Assembly (NCBI GenBank): GCA_934309345.1
Contig: CAKRDD010000005.1
Location: forward strand, 1 to 64,000
Source of the DNA: an uncultured Mediterraneibacter sp.
Lineage (GTDB): Bacteria; Bacillota; Clostridia; Lachnospirales; Lachnospiraceae
DNA length: 64,000 nt
Direction: 5' to 3'
Part shown: positions 17,158-26,830 of the stretch, one piece after another
How the letters are laid out: each line of letters starts with the position of its first letter
How positions within the stretch are numbered: the first letter of the stretch is position 1
The notes under the pieces: model-generated
What the model was told of the DNA's origin: nothing
The model's database searches: none
The model's input: only the letters and a program-made list of their open reading frames with translations
Made by a program: the position numbers and the translations under genes

Positions 17158-17238
17158 ACGAATATATGTTTCTTACTGACTTAATATTTCTGAACAGTAA
17201 GATATGTTTTGCACAACAACAGAAAGGATTTTACAACT

Positions 17239-18336
17239 ATGAATGCTAAAAAAATTGGATTTATCGGACTTGGACTTATCGGCGGCTCTATCGCGAAGGC
17301 AATCCGCCAGTATTATCCGGATTACGACATCATCGCATTCGATAAAAATAAAGAATCCCTTGCACTGGCAATCCAGGAAGGTACCATTCATACTTCCTGT
17401 TCATCCATTGATGACAATTTCAGGGGATGTACTTACATTTTCCTCTGCGCGCCGGTCACTTACAATGCAGCCTATCTTTCCCAGCTGAAAGATTTCCTGG
17501 ATGAAAACTGTATTCTCACAGATGTCGGAAGCGTGAAGACTTCCATCCACGAAGAGGTGATCCGTCTGGGAATGGAAGCGAATTTCATTGGCGGACATCC
17601 GATGGCCGGTTCTGAGAAGAGCGGATTTATGAATTCCAAAGCTCATTTGATTGAAAATGCATACTATATCCTGACTCCTTCTGCTAAAGTAGCGGAAGAA
17701 AAAGTGGATGCTTACAAAGACTTTGTTTCATCTTTAAAAGCTCTTCCTGTTATTCTGGATTACCACGAGCACGATCATATTACCGGAACGATCAGCCACC
17801 TGCCGCATATTATTGCATCCACACTTGTGAATTTTGTACACGATACGGATTCGAAAGAAGGGATGATGAAAGCGTTGGCCGCAGGGGGATTTAAAGATAT
17901 TACGAGAATTGCTTCTTCCTCCCCGGTCATGTGGCAGCAGATCTGTCTGAAAAACAGTGAGAACATCTCTCAGATCTTAGGGGAATATATTGAAGCTCTT
18001 TCACATGCAAAAGATCTTGTAGACGAAGGAAATGAACCTGCCCTGTACGCTCTGTTTGAGAATTCCAAAGATTACAGGAACTCCATGCCGAATGGATCTG
18101 CAGGACCGATCAAAAAGCAGTTTGCACTTTATTGTGATATCATCGATGAAACAGGTGGAATTGCTACGATTGCCACAATTCTTGCAAGTAATAACATCAG
18201 TATCAAGAATATCGGAATCATCCACAACCGTGAATTCGAGGAAGGAGTTCTTCGTATTGAATTTTATGATGAAGATTCTGCAAACAGAGCTTCTGTACTT
18301 TTGCAGAAATACCGCTATGTCATCTATGAAGTCTGA
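17239..18336 (+). CDS. tyrA: Prephenate dehydrogenase with ACT domain
   Basis: This enzyme of tyrosine biosynthesis oxidatively decarboxylates prephenate to 4-hydroxyphenylpyruvate with NAD. The 365-residue protein has the Rossmann motif KKIGFIGLGLIGGSIAKA at the N-terminus, the catalytic GGHPMAGSEKSGF block, the HDHITGTISHLPHI helix, and an ACT domain (about residues 295-365) for feedback by tyrosine. The start is the ATG at 17239, eleven bases after AAAGG. aroA follows after 23 bp in one transcript. Confidence 0.95.
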   Translation: MNAKKIGFIGLGLIGGSIAKAIRQYYPDYDIIAFDKNKESLALAIQEGTIHTSCSSIDDNFRGCTYIFLCAPVTYNAAYLSQLKDFLDENCILTDVGSVKTSIHEEVIRLGMEANFIGGHPMAGSEKSGFMNSKAHLIENAYYILTPSAKVAEEKVDAYKDFVSSLKALPVILDYHEHDHITGTISHLPHIIASTLVNFVHDTDSKEGMMKALAAGGFKDITRIASSSPVMWQQICLKNSENISQILGEYIEALSHAKDLVDEGNEPALYALFENSKDYRNSMPNGSAGPIKKQFALYCDIIDETGGIATIATILASNNISIKNIGIIHNREFEEGVLRIEFYDEDSANRASVLLQKYRYVIYEV

Positions 18337-18359
18337 TAACAGAAATGAGGAATAAGATT

Positions 18360-19658
18360 ATGGAATTATGTAATATTACAGGATTAAAAGGAAAAGTTAC
18401 AATACCGGGAGATAAATCCATCTCCCACCGCTGCATTATGTTCGGCTCGATTGCAAATGGAACAACGCAGATCCACAACTTTCTCTCCGGTGCCGATTGT
18501 CTTGCGACCATCCGTTGTTTCCGAGAGCTTGGTATTGAAATCGAGGTTGAGAGCGATTATTCTTCCGTTATCGTACACGGAAAGGGACTGCATGGGCTGA
18601 GTGCTCCGGATAAGATCCTTGATGTAGGGAACAGTGGAACAACAACAAGACTGATCTCCGGTATTCTTGCCGGACAGCCATTTGACTCTAAATTGTCCGG
18701 AGATGAATCACTGAACTCCCGCCCAATGAAAAGAATCATTGAACCATTGACACAGATGGGCGCACATATTTCCAGTATTCTCCGCAATGGATGTGCCCCG
18801 CTTTATATTACTCCGGCGCAGCTTCATGGAATCCATTATGATTCACCGGTTGCCAGTGCACAGGTAAAATCCTGCCTGCTGCTCGCCGGTCTTTATGCAG
18901 ATGGAGAGACCTCTGTCACAGAACCGAGCCTTTCCAGAAATCATACAGAATTAATGCTGAAAGAATTCGGTGCTGATATCCGCTCTACTTTTGAGATCGG
19001 TTCTTCCAAAGCAACGGCTATCATCCGTCCTTGTGAAGAACTTTACGGACAGGAAATCACAGTTCCGGGAGACATCTCTTCCGCTGCTTATTTCATTGCC
19101 GCCGGACTGATCGTCCCTGATTCTGAGATTCTTGTAGAAAATGTAGGGATCAACCCGACACGCGCTGGAATCTTGAGAGTATGTGAAGATATGGGTGGTG
19201 ATATCACTCTCCTTAACGAACGTACAGAAGGTGGGGAAAGAATTGCAGATGTTCTTGTCCGCACAAGTAGACTGCATGGAACTACAATCGAAGGGGACAT
19301 CATCCCAACTTTGATCGATGAGATTCCGGTTATTGCAGTTATGGCAGCCATGGCGGAAGGCACTACTATAATCAAAGATGCTGCTGAACTGAAAGTCAAA
19401 GAAACAGATCGTATTGAGACTGTAACAGATAATCTGAAGGCAATGGGCTGTGATGTAACACCTACTGAAGACGGAATGATCATCAATGGCGGAAGACCTC
19501 TTCATGGTGCTTCTATTCATACTTTATTAGACCACAGAATTGCAATGGCATTCAGTATTGCCGCACTTGTTGCAGATGGTACTACAAAGATTCTTGACAG
19601 TAAATGTGTGGATGTGTCTTACCCTACATTTTATGACACATTTGAGCAACTGTTATAA
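18360..19658 (+). CDS. aroA: 3-phosphoshikimate 1-carboxyvinyltransferase (EPSP synthase)
   Basis: The sixth shikimate-pathway step joins shikimate-3-phosphate and PEP. The 432-residue protein has the substrate motifs GDKSISHR (residues 20-27), NSGTTTRL, SRNHTELML and the C-terminal DHRIAMAFSIAAL. The start is the ATG at 18360, nine bases after GAGG. The gene is paired with tyrA, so the transcript covers two non-adjacent steps of tyrosine synthesis. Confidence 0.97.
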   Translation: MELCNITGLKGKVTIPGDKSISHRCIMFGSIANGTTQIHNFLSGADCLATIRCFRELGIEIEVESDYSSVIVHGKGLHGLSAPDKILDVGNSGTTTRLISGILAGQPFDSKLSGDESLNSRPMKRIIEPLTQMGAHISSILRNGCAPLYITPAQLHGIHYDSPVASAQVKSCLLLAGLYADGETSVTEPSLSRNHTELMLKEFGADIRSTFEIGSSKATAIIRPCEELYGQEITVPGDISSAAYFIAAGLIVPDSEILVENVGINPTRAGILRVCEDMGGDITLLNERTEGGERIADVLVRTSRLHGTTIEGDIIPTLIDEIPVIAVMAAMAEGTTIIKDAAELKVKETDRIETVTDNLKAMGCDVTPTEDGMIINGGRPLHGASIHTLLDHRIAMAFSIAALVADGTTKILDSKCVDVSYPTFYDTFEQLL

Positions 19659-19696
19659 AAGCCCTCAGATAGAATACTGAATTTTATCAGAATCAG

Positions 19697-19742
19697 AAAA
19701 AGCTACCCCGGTTCCCAACGCAGCGTACCGGGGCAGCTTTTT
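19697..19742. terminator. Bidirectional terminator after aroA
   Basis: AAAAAGCTACCCCGGT pairs with ACCGGGGCAGCTTTTT with one mismatch, giving T runs on both strands. It separates the convergent aroA and GGDEF genes. Confidence 0.9.
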
Positions 19743-19770
19743 CTTTCCATTTTTTCGATTCCTATTTTTT

Positions 19771-21780
19771 CTACTCTTCTTCTACTCTTCTTATGGACTT
19801 TCTTCTCCCTTTCTTGGCTTCGTAAAGCTTCTGATCCGCTTTCACTGCAGCAAGCTGCAGTTCCTCATACTTCTCCAGTTCAAAACATTCAATTCCGATT
19901 GAAAGCTCCACATAATACGGTTTCCCGGAGTTTTTGTTAAACTCTCTGCATGCCTGTACAATTCTGTTTTTCAGCTTCACATCAACGGACTCTCCATCAG
20001 AAAAAATCAGGCAGGAGAATTCATCACCACCGATTCTTGCGATCATATCATTTCCACGGATACAGTTCTTCAGAATATCCGCAGAAGCCTTGATTGCAAA
20101 ATTTCCTTCTGCATGTCCCCAAGTATCATTGATTTCTTTGAGGTGATCGAGATCTCCATAGAGCAGATAAGCTCTTTGTTTTCTCTCTTCTGTACAAATC
20201 TTTTTCGCACGATCTGTAAATCCCCTCAGATTCAGAAGACCCGTCAGCTGATCGTAAGCCGATTTCATTCCCAGTTCCCTATTCTGCTCCCGGATCCGTT
20301 CCATGTCCTGACACAATTGCTGGCGGCGCATGGCCTCGATCCGGTTCAGTTCATAATTATGCAGTGCCAGACCAATCTGAAGGCTGACAACATAATAAAA
20401 CGGTATATCTCTGACCGATACTTCACAGAGAAGCAGACCATACTGCCGCTCTCCGGAAAAGAGCAGATAGACCATATACTGATGATGTCTTCCATCGTCC
20501 GTCAGCTGTGCGATTCCCTGTTCCTTTGTCACCAACGGACGTTTTTCCAGTGGGTATGCGTAGCATGATCCATTCCTGCAAAAGGAAGCCATATGCAGAT
20601 TGTCCGGACAGGCCCACTCCTTCTCACCATCATAAACCACTGGATGATCCAGCAGAAATAAATAGCTACTGGATACGCCCATTCCTGTCAGCGTATTCAG
20701 TATACGCCGACAGAATTCACACTCATCCGACACGTCTTCATTCAATTCTTTCATCAACATTGGTAAAAGCCAGGACTTTCTCTGGAATTCTACAAACTGC
20801 AGCTGTTTCTCCGTGACCTCCTCCTGGAGCCGCTCAAGCTCTTCTAGGCTCTTCTCATCCTGGATCTGCTCTGTCTTCTCCCTCCCACATCCACAGGATT
20901 CCCGCAGAATCAACCTGGTCGGATATCTGCAGAACGAAACCTCTTCTCCCTTTAAGATCCGCATCATATTCTGGACAGCAAGTTCTCCCATGCCTCTTCC
21001 GTCCTGAAACAGTGTTGTCAGTGGAGGATCCATTCTTCTGGACAATTCATTGTTATCAAAACCGGTAATCCGGATCTCCTCTCCAACTTTCAGACCTCTC
21101 TGTATACACACACGGCATCCCGAATAAGCCATCTCATCATTGGCAAATGCAATTGCCTCTGCATCTGGATTACGATCCAGCAGTTCCTTAACCTCACAAT
21201 CTATAAATTCAGAGAAATCTCCCTGGGCAATCATCTCCGGCCTGACTTCCAGTCCATGCTTCTTCATGGCATCCCGGTAGCCCTCAAACCGTTCGATCGC
21301 GTCCGTGTTCCCTATCGGTCCTTTGACGAACAAAATTCTGCGACACCCGTGTTCCGTAATCAGATGTTCCACCACGCTGTACATTCCATTGTAATTATCC
21401 GAAATAATCGAATAACAGTTTGCCATATCAACCTTTTCCGTCAAGAACACGCAGGGCAGTTCATGAAACCGTTCTGCGAAAACCTGTGCGTCATCCTTTT
21501 TTAAGTAAGGACCGATCGTGCCATAATTGATCAGCATTCCATCCAGTCCACTAATCTTGCTGTAATCGTATATCGTGTCAAACTGATAATCATAAGATGC
21601 GTTGCTGTGTTCCCCAAGTACATGTTTCAGAAAAGCACTCGTCTGCATCCCAAGAAAATAATAGACATTGACATTCTCCCGGTCTGCTTCTTTCGAAATC
21701 CCGCGAATGATTTCTTTTGGGAAATAAGTATGAACGCCACCGATCAGAACTCCCAGGGATATCTGCTCACTATTTTCCAT
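19771..21780 (-). CDS. Diguanylate cyclase with LacI-type ligand-binding domain
   Basis: The protein has 669 residues and no membrane segment or helix-turn-helix. Residues 1-285 form a periplasmic-binding-protein fold of the LacI type (SLGVLIGGVHTYFPKEIIRGI ... ITGFDNNELSRRMDPPLTTLFQ). A central ~200-residue sensor or coiled-coil region follows. The C-terminal GGDEF domain (about 500-665) has the active site RIGGDEF and an RGND inhibitory site five residues before it. It should make cyclic di-GMP in response to a small ligand, perhaps a sugar. It is monocistronic. Confidence 0.92.
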   Translation of the reverse strand: MENSEQISLGVLIGGVHTYFPKEIIRGISKEADRENVNVYYFLGMQTSAFLKHVLGEHSNASYDYQFDTIYDYSKISGLDGMLINYGTIGPYLKKDDAQVFAERFHELPCVFLTEKVDMANCYSIISDNYNGMYSVVEHLITEHGCRRILFVKGPIGNTDAIERFEGYRDAMKKHGLEVRPEMIAQGDFSEFIDCEVKELLDRNPDAEAIAFANDEMAYSGCRVCIQRGLKVGEEIRITGFDNNELSRRMDPPLTTLFQDGRGMGELAVQNMMRILKGEEVSFCRYPTRLILRESCGCGREKTEQIQDEKSLEELERLQEEVTEKQLQFVEFQRKSWLLPMLMKELNEDVSDECEFCRRILNTLTGMGVSSSYLFLLDHPVVYDGEKEWACPDNLHMASFCRNGSCYAYPLEKRPLVTKEQGIAQLTDDGRHHQYMVYLLFSGERQYGLLLCEVSVRDIPFYYVVSLQIGLALHNYELNRIEAMRRQQLCQDMERIREQNRELGMKSAYDQLTGLLNLRGFTDRAKKICTEERKQRAYLLYGDLDHLKEINDTWGHAEGNFAIKASADILKNCIRGNDMIARIGGDEFSCLIFSDGESVDVKLKNRIVQACREFNKNSGKPYYVELSIGIECFELEKYEELQLAAVKADQKLYEAKKGRRKSIRRVEEE

Positions 21781-21826
21781 AAGTTCACCTCAATTTACGT
21801 CATTTTTCACATATGATGATGGTTCT

Positions 21827-21855
21827 AGTCTATCACATTTACATAGTTGTTGCAA
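21827..21855 (-). promoter_or_regulatory. Promoter of the GGDEF gene
   Basis: The -35 TTGCAA (21850-21855) and -10 TAGACT (21827-21832) are 17 bp apart. Confidence 0.65.
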
Positions 21856-21943
21856 ATTTTTAACAGTTTTATAATGTCTTTTTCTGTTTCATTTGCAAAT
21901 ATGCACGAAAAAGTGATGTAGAAACAGCTTCACACTTTACGCC

Positions 21944-21988
21944 AAAAAGGCTTATCACCTTTTATCATAACTGGTAATAAGCCTTTTT
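21944..21988. terminator. Terminator after folBK
   Basis: AAAAAGGCTTAT and ATAAGCCTTTTT form a 12-bp stem. It ends the folate operon on the minus strand and has a T run on both strands. Confidence 0.85.
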
Positions 21989-21995
21989 AATAATT

Positions 21996-22835
21996 CTATT
22001 GTTTTTCTATTTCATTCAGTTCAATAAGCATCTCGCAAACGCTTTTTCCACTTATCGGATGGCGCTTATACGGAGCGATCTCTCCCAACGGTTCCAGCAC
22101 GAATTTTCTCTTGTGCATCTCTACATGCGGAATGCACAAATCCGTCTCTTCAAGAACAAGATCGTCATAAAAAATAATATCCAGATCTAATGTTCTCGGA
22201 CCCCAGTGAATGATTCGCTCTCTTCCTGCTTCTTTCTCAATTCTGTTCAATTCAGCTAAAAGCTCATATGGATAAAGCAGTGTGCGAAGTTTCAGACAGC
22301 CGTTCAGGAAATCCGGCTGATCTGTCACTCCGTAGGGAGGTGTCACAAGATATTCAGATACGACCTCAACTTTACTTGTCGGAAGTTCATTCAATGCCTT
22401 TACTGCATTATCCAGATACATCTTACTGTCCCCAATGTTAGATCCTAACGCAATGTATGCTGTGTGCCAGCCACGCTCTATCTTCACGCTGACTGTTTTT
22501 AACGGAAGTCTTACAGGCGCCCATGGTTTCTTGATCTCTATAGATATTTTTTCTATTCTGTCCCACTCAAGAAGCAACGCTTCAGCCAGTTCTTCCGCTG
22601 CACGTTCTAACAACTGATAGGTGTTCTTCTGTAAAAATTCAGTAATAAATGCGCTGACTTCTCCATAGTGAATGGATGCTGTCAGATCATCTGTTTTCCC
22701 AGCCAGCCTGGTATCTGTAAAAAGCACTGCTGAAACAACAAACTTCTGTCCTAACGTATTTTCCTCCGGAAACACACCATGATTTGCAAACACTTCCAGA
22801 TCTTCAATTCTGATTTCATCGAACTTCTTCTGCAT
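21996..22835 (-). CDS. folK: Fused dihydroneopterin aldolase / HPPK
   Basis: This bifunctional folate enzyme has 279 residues. The N-terminal ~120 residues are FolB (IRIEDLEVFANHGVFPEEN), which cleaves dihydroneopterin. The rest is FolK (YIALGSNIGDSKMYLDNA, RERIIHWGPRTLDLDIIFY, HVEMHKRKFVLEPLGEI), which pyrophosphorylates the pterin. I take the ATG at 22835 after AGAGG; an ATG at 22853, overlapping the folP stop, is possible. It is the last gene of folC-folE-HD-folP-folBK. Confidence 0.95.
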   Translation of the reverse strand: MQKKFDEIRIEDLEVFANHGVFPEENTLGQKFVVSAVLFTDTRLAGKTDDLTASIHYGEVSAFITEFLQKNTYQLLERAAEELAEALLLEWDRIEKISIEIKKPWAPVRLPLKTVSVKIERGWHTAYIALGSNIGDSKMYLDNAVKALNELPTSKVEVVSEYLVTPPYGVTDQPDFLNGCLKLRTLLYPYELLAELNRIEKEAGRERIIHWGPRTLDLDIIFYDDLVLEETDLCIPHVEMHKRKFVLEPLGEIAPYKRHPISGKSVCEMLIELNEIEKQ

Positions 22836-22842
22836 CTGTCCT

Positions 22843-23658
22843 CTATACCTCATGTACTCTCATTAATGCTCTTGTCATACGGATTGCTCTCTTGTTCTTC
22901 TCCACATCATGAACACGGACAAACGCACAGCCCTTCTGCACTCCGTAAACAGTTGTAACCATTGTCCCCTCTTCGCGTTCTTCCACCGGAAGATCCAGTG
23001 TCAGACCGATCACTGATTTTCGTGAAGTTCCGAGAAGCACCGGATAACCAAGCTCTTTCATAATCTCAAGCTTATCAATGATTTCAAGATTCATCTCGTA
23101 TGTCTTGCCAAATCCGACTCCCGGATCAAGAATGATCTTATCATCCTCAATTCCTGCTTTCTTCGCAATCTCAACACATTCTCTCATATCCTTCATGAAA
23201 TCTGCAAGAAAGTCCTGATATTCTGTATTATCCCGGTTATGCATCAGGCAGCAGGCAACTCCTGTTCTGGCGATCAGTCCTGCCATCTCAGGATCATATT
23301 TTAATCCCCAGATATCATTTACAAGGTCTGCCCCTGCTTCAATTGCCGCTGCTGCAACTGCACTTTTATAAGTATCAATCGATACCGGAATATCAAATTC
23401 TTCTTTGAGTTTTCGGATTACCGGAACAACACGCGCAATTTCTTCTTCCTCTGTGATCTGTACATGTCCCGGGCGGGTAGACTCTCCGCCGACATCAATG
23501 ATGTCCACGCCTTCCTGAATCATCTGACGGGCATGTTCCATCGCACGATCCAGCCCGTCATATCTTCCTCCGTCAGAAAAGGAATCCGGTGTTACATTCA
23601 GAATTCCCATGATATAGGTATTTTTCTTCAAGTCAAACTCTTTTCCGCCAATTCTCAT
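22843..23658 (-). CDS. folP: Dihydropteroate synthase
   Basis: This enzyme condenses the pterin pyrophosphate with 4-aminobenzoate and is the sulfonamide target. The 271-residue TIM barrel shows MGILNVTPDSFSDGGRY, DVGGESTRPG, DPGVGFGKT and GTSRKSVIG. Its ATG overlaps the stop of the HD gene (ATGA). Confidence 0.97.
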   Translation of the reverse strand: MRIGGKEFDLKKNTYIMGILNVTPDSFSDGGRYDGLDRAMEHARQMIQEGVDIIDVGGESTRPGHVQITEEEEIARVVPVIRKLKEEFDIPVSIDTYKSAVAAAAIEAGADLVNDIWGLKYDPEMAGLIARTGVACCLMHNRDNTEYQDFLADFMKDMRECVEIAKKAGIEDDKIILDPGVGFGKTYEMNLEIIDKLEIMKELGYPVLLGTSRKSVIGLTLDLPVEEREEGTMVTTVYGVQKGCAFVRVHDVEKNKRAIRMTRALMRVHEV

Positions 23659-24146
23659 ATCTCTATCTCCATATTTTTCTCTTCTTCCGTCCAGTTACAC
23701 TGCTTCTGTGCCGGGCAGGAATGGCACATACGAGAGCGTTTGTCACTATCATAAAATAATTCCTCGATTGGTTCCATTCCCTCGTGTTTTCTACGATGCC
23801 CGCGGATAGCCAGAAGGATCTGCTGCTGTTCTTCTTCTGTAAACTTTGCATCTTCAGGTAATGTTGTCAGAATCTCTTTTGCAATCTTTTCCCCTGCTAC
23901 TTCATGTGGAATTGTCCATTTATATTGAAATGATTTTCCAATGTCATGAAGTATTGCTGCCGTATAGATCACCTCTTTCTCAAATCCAAAATTCTCTTCT
24001 AGATTTTTAATATAGGCGATCCTTGCCACATCCAGAAGATGTGTCATCTGATGGCAGCAAAAAATCCGATCCTTCTCTAACCGCTTGATTCTTCCATAAT
24101 AATCCTGATAGATCCAGTGATGGACCACTTCATTTAACCGATACAT
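23655..24146 (-). CDS. HD-domain phosphohydrolase in the folate operon
   Basis: The 163-residue protein has the metal-binding HD signature: His in the CCHQMTH region, AAILHDIGK and a later histidine/aspartate set (WTIPHEVAG, RGHRRKHEG). The C-terminus carries a Cys cluster (CHSCPAQKQC). It sits between folE and folP with an ATGA overlap to folP. The step between FolE and FolB, removal of phosphates from dihydroneopterin triphosphate, has no other gene here, so this protein is a candidate for that step (inference). An in-frame TTG at 24161 is an alternative start. Confidence 0.8.
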   Translation of the reverse strand: MYRLNEVVHHWIYQDYYGRIKRLEKDRIFCCHQMTHLLDVARIAYIKNLEENFGFEKEVIYTAAILHDIGKSFQYKWTIPHEVAGEKIAKEILTTLPEDAKFTEEEQQQILLAIRGHRRKHEGMEPIEELFYDSDKRSRMCHSCPAQKQCNWTEEEKNMEIEI

Positions 24147-24192
24147 ATTTTCCTGTTTCAAGTCTGTTCACTTCTTTTCTTTTACGTATTCT

Positions 24193-24750
24193 TTATCTTC
24201 CAAGCATACGGAAGAATCTTTCTTCTAATGTCGGGTCTGTCTCAAACACACCTCTCCGTGCCAATGTAACTGTCTGGCTTCCCGGTTTTTTGATTCCACG
24301 CATCGTCATACACATATGTTCTGCTTCCACCATAACGAGCGCTCCCTTCGGCTGCATATACTCCATCAATGCGTCTGCAATCTGTCCTGTCAGCTGTTCC
24401 TGAAGCTGAAGTCTTCTTGCAAATACCTCTACGGTACGCGCCAGCTTACTCAGTCCTACCACCTTACCATCCGGAATATAGGCAATATGGGCTTTTCCAT
24501 AAAAAGGCAGCAAATGATGCTCACAGGTTGAATAGAATGTAATGTCTTTTTCGATCACCATCTCACTACTCTCTACTGTAAATGTTTTCGTAAGATGGAC
24601 TCCCGCATCTTCTTCCATTCCACCATATATTTCTTCATACATTCTGGCGATTCTGTCAGGTGTATCTATAAGACCTTCGCGGTTCACATCTTCTCCGATT
24701 CCTTCCAACAAAAGACGGACTGCCTGTTCTACTTTTTCATGATCTATCAT
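24193..24750 (-). CDS. folE: GTP cyclohydrolase I
   Basis: This first folate enzyme turns GTP into dihydroneopterin triphosphate. The 185-residue protein has the zinc and active-site stretch STCEHHLLPFYGKAHIAYIP, the SKLARTVEVFARRLQLQEQL helix and MCMTMRGIKKPGS. It follows folC by 21 bp. Confidence 0.97.
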   Translation of the reverse strand: MIDHEKVEQAVRLLLEGIGEDVNREGLIDTPDRIARMYEEIYGGMEEDAGVHLTKTFTVESSEMVIEKDITFYSTCEHHLLPFYGKAHIAYIPDGKVVGLSKLARTVEVFARRLQLQEQLTGQIADALMEYMQPKGALVMVEAEHMCMTMRGIKKPGSQTVTLARRGVFETDPTLEERFFRMLGR

Positions 24751-24771
24751 TTTATATTTCTCTCCTATATC

Positions 24772-26082
24772 TCACTGCCGGTTATTCAGCACGATCCGCT
24801 GAACCTCTCCAAGATAAGACAGGGATCCGCATGCAAGAATCACTGTCTTTTCTTCTGATTCACCCTCTTGTGTTACTGCTTCTTCTAATGCATCTTTCAC
24901 CGCTGCTTCAAGCGACGGCTCAGCCTTTACTTTCTGACAATATGTCTTCACTGCTTCTGCCAGCTTACCTGCCGGAAGCGTCCTGTCCCTGTTTGGAAGA
25001 TCGATCGTATACACACTTTCTGCCAACGGACAAAGAATCGAAGTAATCTTCTCATATTCCTTATCTTTAAAGACTCCCATGATAAAGATTTTCTTATAGT
25101 CCGAAAAATAACGTTCTACCGTTACTTTCAGCTTTAATGCTGCGTCTTCATTATGCGCTCCATCTATGAAAAATAACGGGGACTCTGACAGGCAGGTAAA
25201 CCGTCCTGTCCATCTCGTCTTTGAAAGTCCCTCTCGCACCTGTGCTTCTGTAATCTGATACCCCTGTCTGTTCAGACAACGGATAACTTCGAGCGCTGTT
25301 GCAAGATTCTCTCTCTGGCACTGTCCGGCAAGCGGACTATGCATCTTTTCATATTCTTTATAAGAAAATGTAATTCCGCGGTAGGAATCGTCAAAAATCA
25401 TCATCTGTTCCGGCTGTGCTTCTGTGAAAGGACATCCTTTCTCTTCTGCAGTTTTTTTCAGAATCTCCCGGACATTTTCTTTCTGCTTCGCAGATACTAC
25501 TGCACATCCAGGCTTAATGATTCCCGCCTTGTTCTGCGCGATTTCTTCCAACGAATCTCCGATCACACCAAGATGATCCACGCTGATCGTTGCAAATGCT
25601 GCGCAAACCGGTGCTCCGATGATGTTCGTCGCATCCAGAATTCCTCCAAGACCGGACTCCAGTATAACCAGATCACAGTTTTTCTTCTTAAAATACAGAA
25701 AAGCTATTGCCGTTTCTGCTTCAAAGACTGTCGGAGATTCCTCTCCGGCCGCCTCCATCCGGGCAATAGCTTCTTTTACTTCCTCTGTCAATTCTGCAAA
25801 TTCATCTTCCGGAATCCATGTTCCGTCAATCTGAATCCGCTCCAGATAAGAGATTACTGTCGGTGAGACATAGCGCCCGGTTCTGTATCCTGCCTCACTT
25901 AATATTGTTGAAGTGTATGCAAGCACAGATCCCTTGCCATTCGTTCCTGCAATGTGTATAAACTTTAAGTCATCCTGTGGATTCCCAAGCTCACGCAACA
26001 GACCTCGAATCGTATCTAAGCCAAGTACACTTCCGTATTTCGACATCTCGTCCAAATATACCCTTGCTTCTTTATAGGTCAC
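24772..26082 (-). CDS. folC: Folylpolyglutamate synthase / dihydrofolate synthase
   Basis: A Mur-ligase-type enzyme of 436 residues that adds glutamate to (dihydro)folates. Motifs: P-loop HIAGTNGKGS near residue 45, then SVDHLGVIGDSLEEIA and NKAGIIKPG, and FIDGAHNEDA. It is the first gene of the folate operon, behind its own promoter. Confidence 0.96.
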   Translation of the reverse strand: MTYKEARVYLDEMSKYGSVLGLDTIRGLLRELGNPQDDLKFIHIAGTNGKGSVLAYTSTILSEAGYRTGRYVSPTVISYLERIQIDGTWIPEDEFAELTEEVKEAIARMEAAGEESPTVFEAETAIAFLYFKKKNCDLVILESGLGGILDATNIIGAPVCAAFATISVDHLGVIGDSLEEIAQNKAGIIKPGCAVVSAKQKENVREILKKTAEEKGCPFTEAQPEQMMIFDDSYRGITFSYKEYEKMHSPLAGQCQRENLATALEVIRCLNRQGYQITEAQVREGLSKTRWTGRFTCLSESPLFFIDGAHNEDAALKLKVTVERYFSDYKKIFIMGVFKDKEYEKITSILCPLAESVYTIDLPNRDRTLPAGKLAEAVKTYCQKVKAEPSLEAAVKDALEEAVTQEGESEEKTVILACGSLSYLGEVQRIVLNNRQ

Positions 26083-26124
26083 GTTTTGTTCCCTCTCTAT
26101 TCTTTTTTCTAATCAAACAGTCTT

Positions 26125-26153
26125 ATAATACCACTATTCTATCTTTCTAACAA
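26125..26153 (-). promoter_or_regulatory. Promoter of the folate operon
   Basis: The -35 TTGTTA (26148-26153) and -10 TATTAT (26125-26130) are 17 bp apart. No tetrahydrofolate riboswitch is evident in the ~40-base leader. Confidence 0.7.
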
Positions 26154-26181
26154 GTTCTAACAAAATTTTTTTGCACCTGTT

Positions 26182-26817
26182 TTACATCTGATACAATAAA
26201 GCATTGCAAATACATGCGGCAATATTGCTTCCACCTTTTCTTCCCCGTGCCACGATCGACGGTGTATCTTCCAAACTTAAGATCAGTTCCTTTGACTGCA
26301 CGACATTTACAAACCCTACCGGAACTGCAATGATTAATTCCGGATTAATCTTTCCTTCTTTAATCAATTCGTAAAGACGAACCAATGCTGTCGGTGCATT
26401 TCCAACTGCAAAGATTGCTTCTCGCCCAAGTGCAGCAGCCTTATCCATACTTGCAACTGCTCTTGTCGTTCCATTCTTTTTTGCCATCTCTGCCACATCT
26501 TCATCTGACATAAAGCAAAGCACTTCACTGCCATACTGTGCCAGACGTTTCTTATTAATTCCTGCTTTTCCCATCTGTGTATCTGTGATAATCGGTACAC
26601 CTCTGCGGATAGCATCCTTCGCTTTCTCCACAACATCTTCTGTAAAAACAAGACTGTCCGCATACTCAAAATCCGCACTTGTATGAATACAACGTTTTAC
26701 GATTAATTCGGTCTCCGGACAGAGCACCTTTCCCATCTCTTTTAATTCTTCTGTTATAATTTCAAAACTTCTCTTCTCTATCTCTGAAGGAAGTACCTGT
26801 TCTATTTCTGAAAGCAT
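26182..26817 (-). CDS. cbiC: Precorrin-8X/cobalt-precorrin-8 methylmutase
   Basis: This corrin-ring enzyme moves the C11 methyl group to C12. The 211-residue protein has the catalytic-His region RCIHTSADFEY, TDTQMGKAGI and the C-terminal PVGFVNVVQSKE and GRKGGSNIAA motifs. It follows the cobU-like gene by 13 bp. No other corrin-ring genes are in the window, so the rest of the pathway must be elsewhere or absent. Confidence 0.95.
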   Translation of the reverse strand: MLSEIEQVLPSEIEKRSFEIITEELKEMGKVLCPETELIVKRCIHTSADFEYADSLVFTEDVVEKAKDAIRRGVPIITDTQMGKAGINKKRLAQYGSEVLCFMSDEDVAEMAKKNGTTRAVASMDKAAALGREAIFAVGNAPTALVRLYELIKEGKINPELIIAVPVGFVNVVQSKELILSLEDTPSIVARGRKGGSNIAACICNALLYQM

Positions 26818-26830
26818 TTCTAATTTCCTT

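Noticed and set aside
24751..26181. Tetrahydrofolate riboswitch ahead of the folate operon
   Set aside because: The leader of folC is only about 40 bases and shows none of the conserved blocks.
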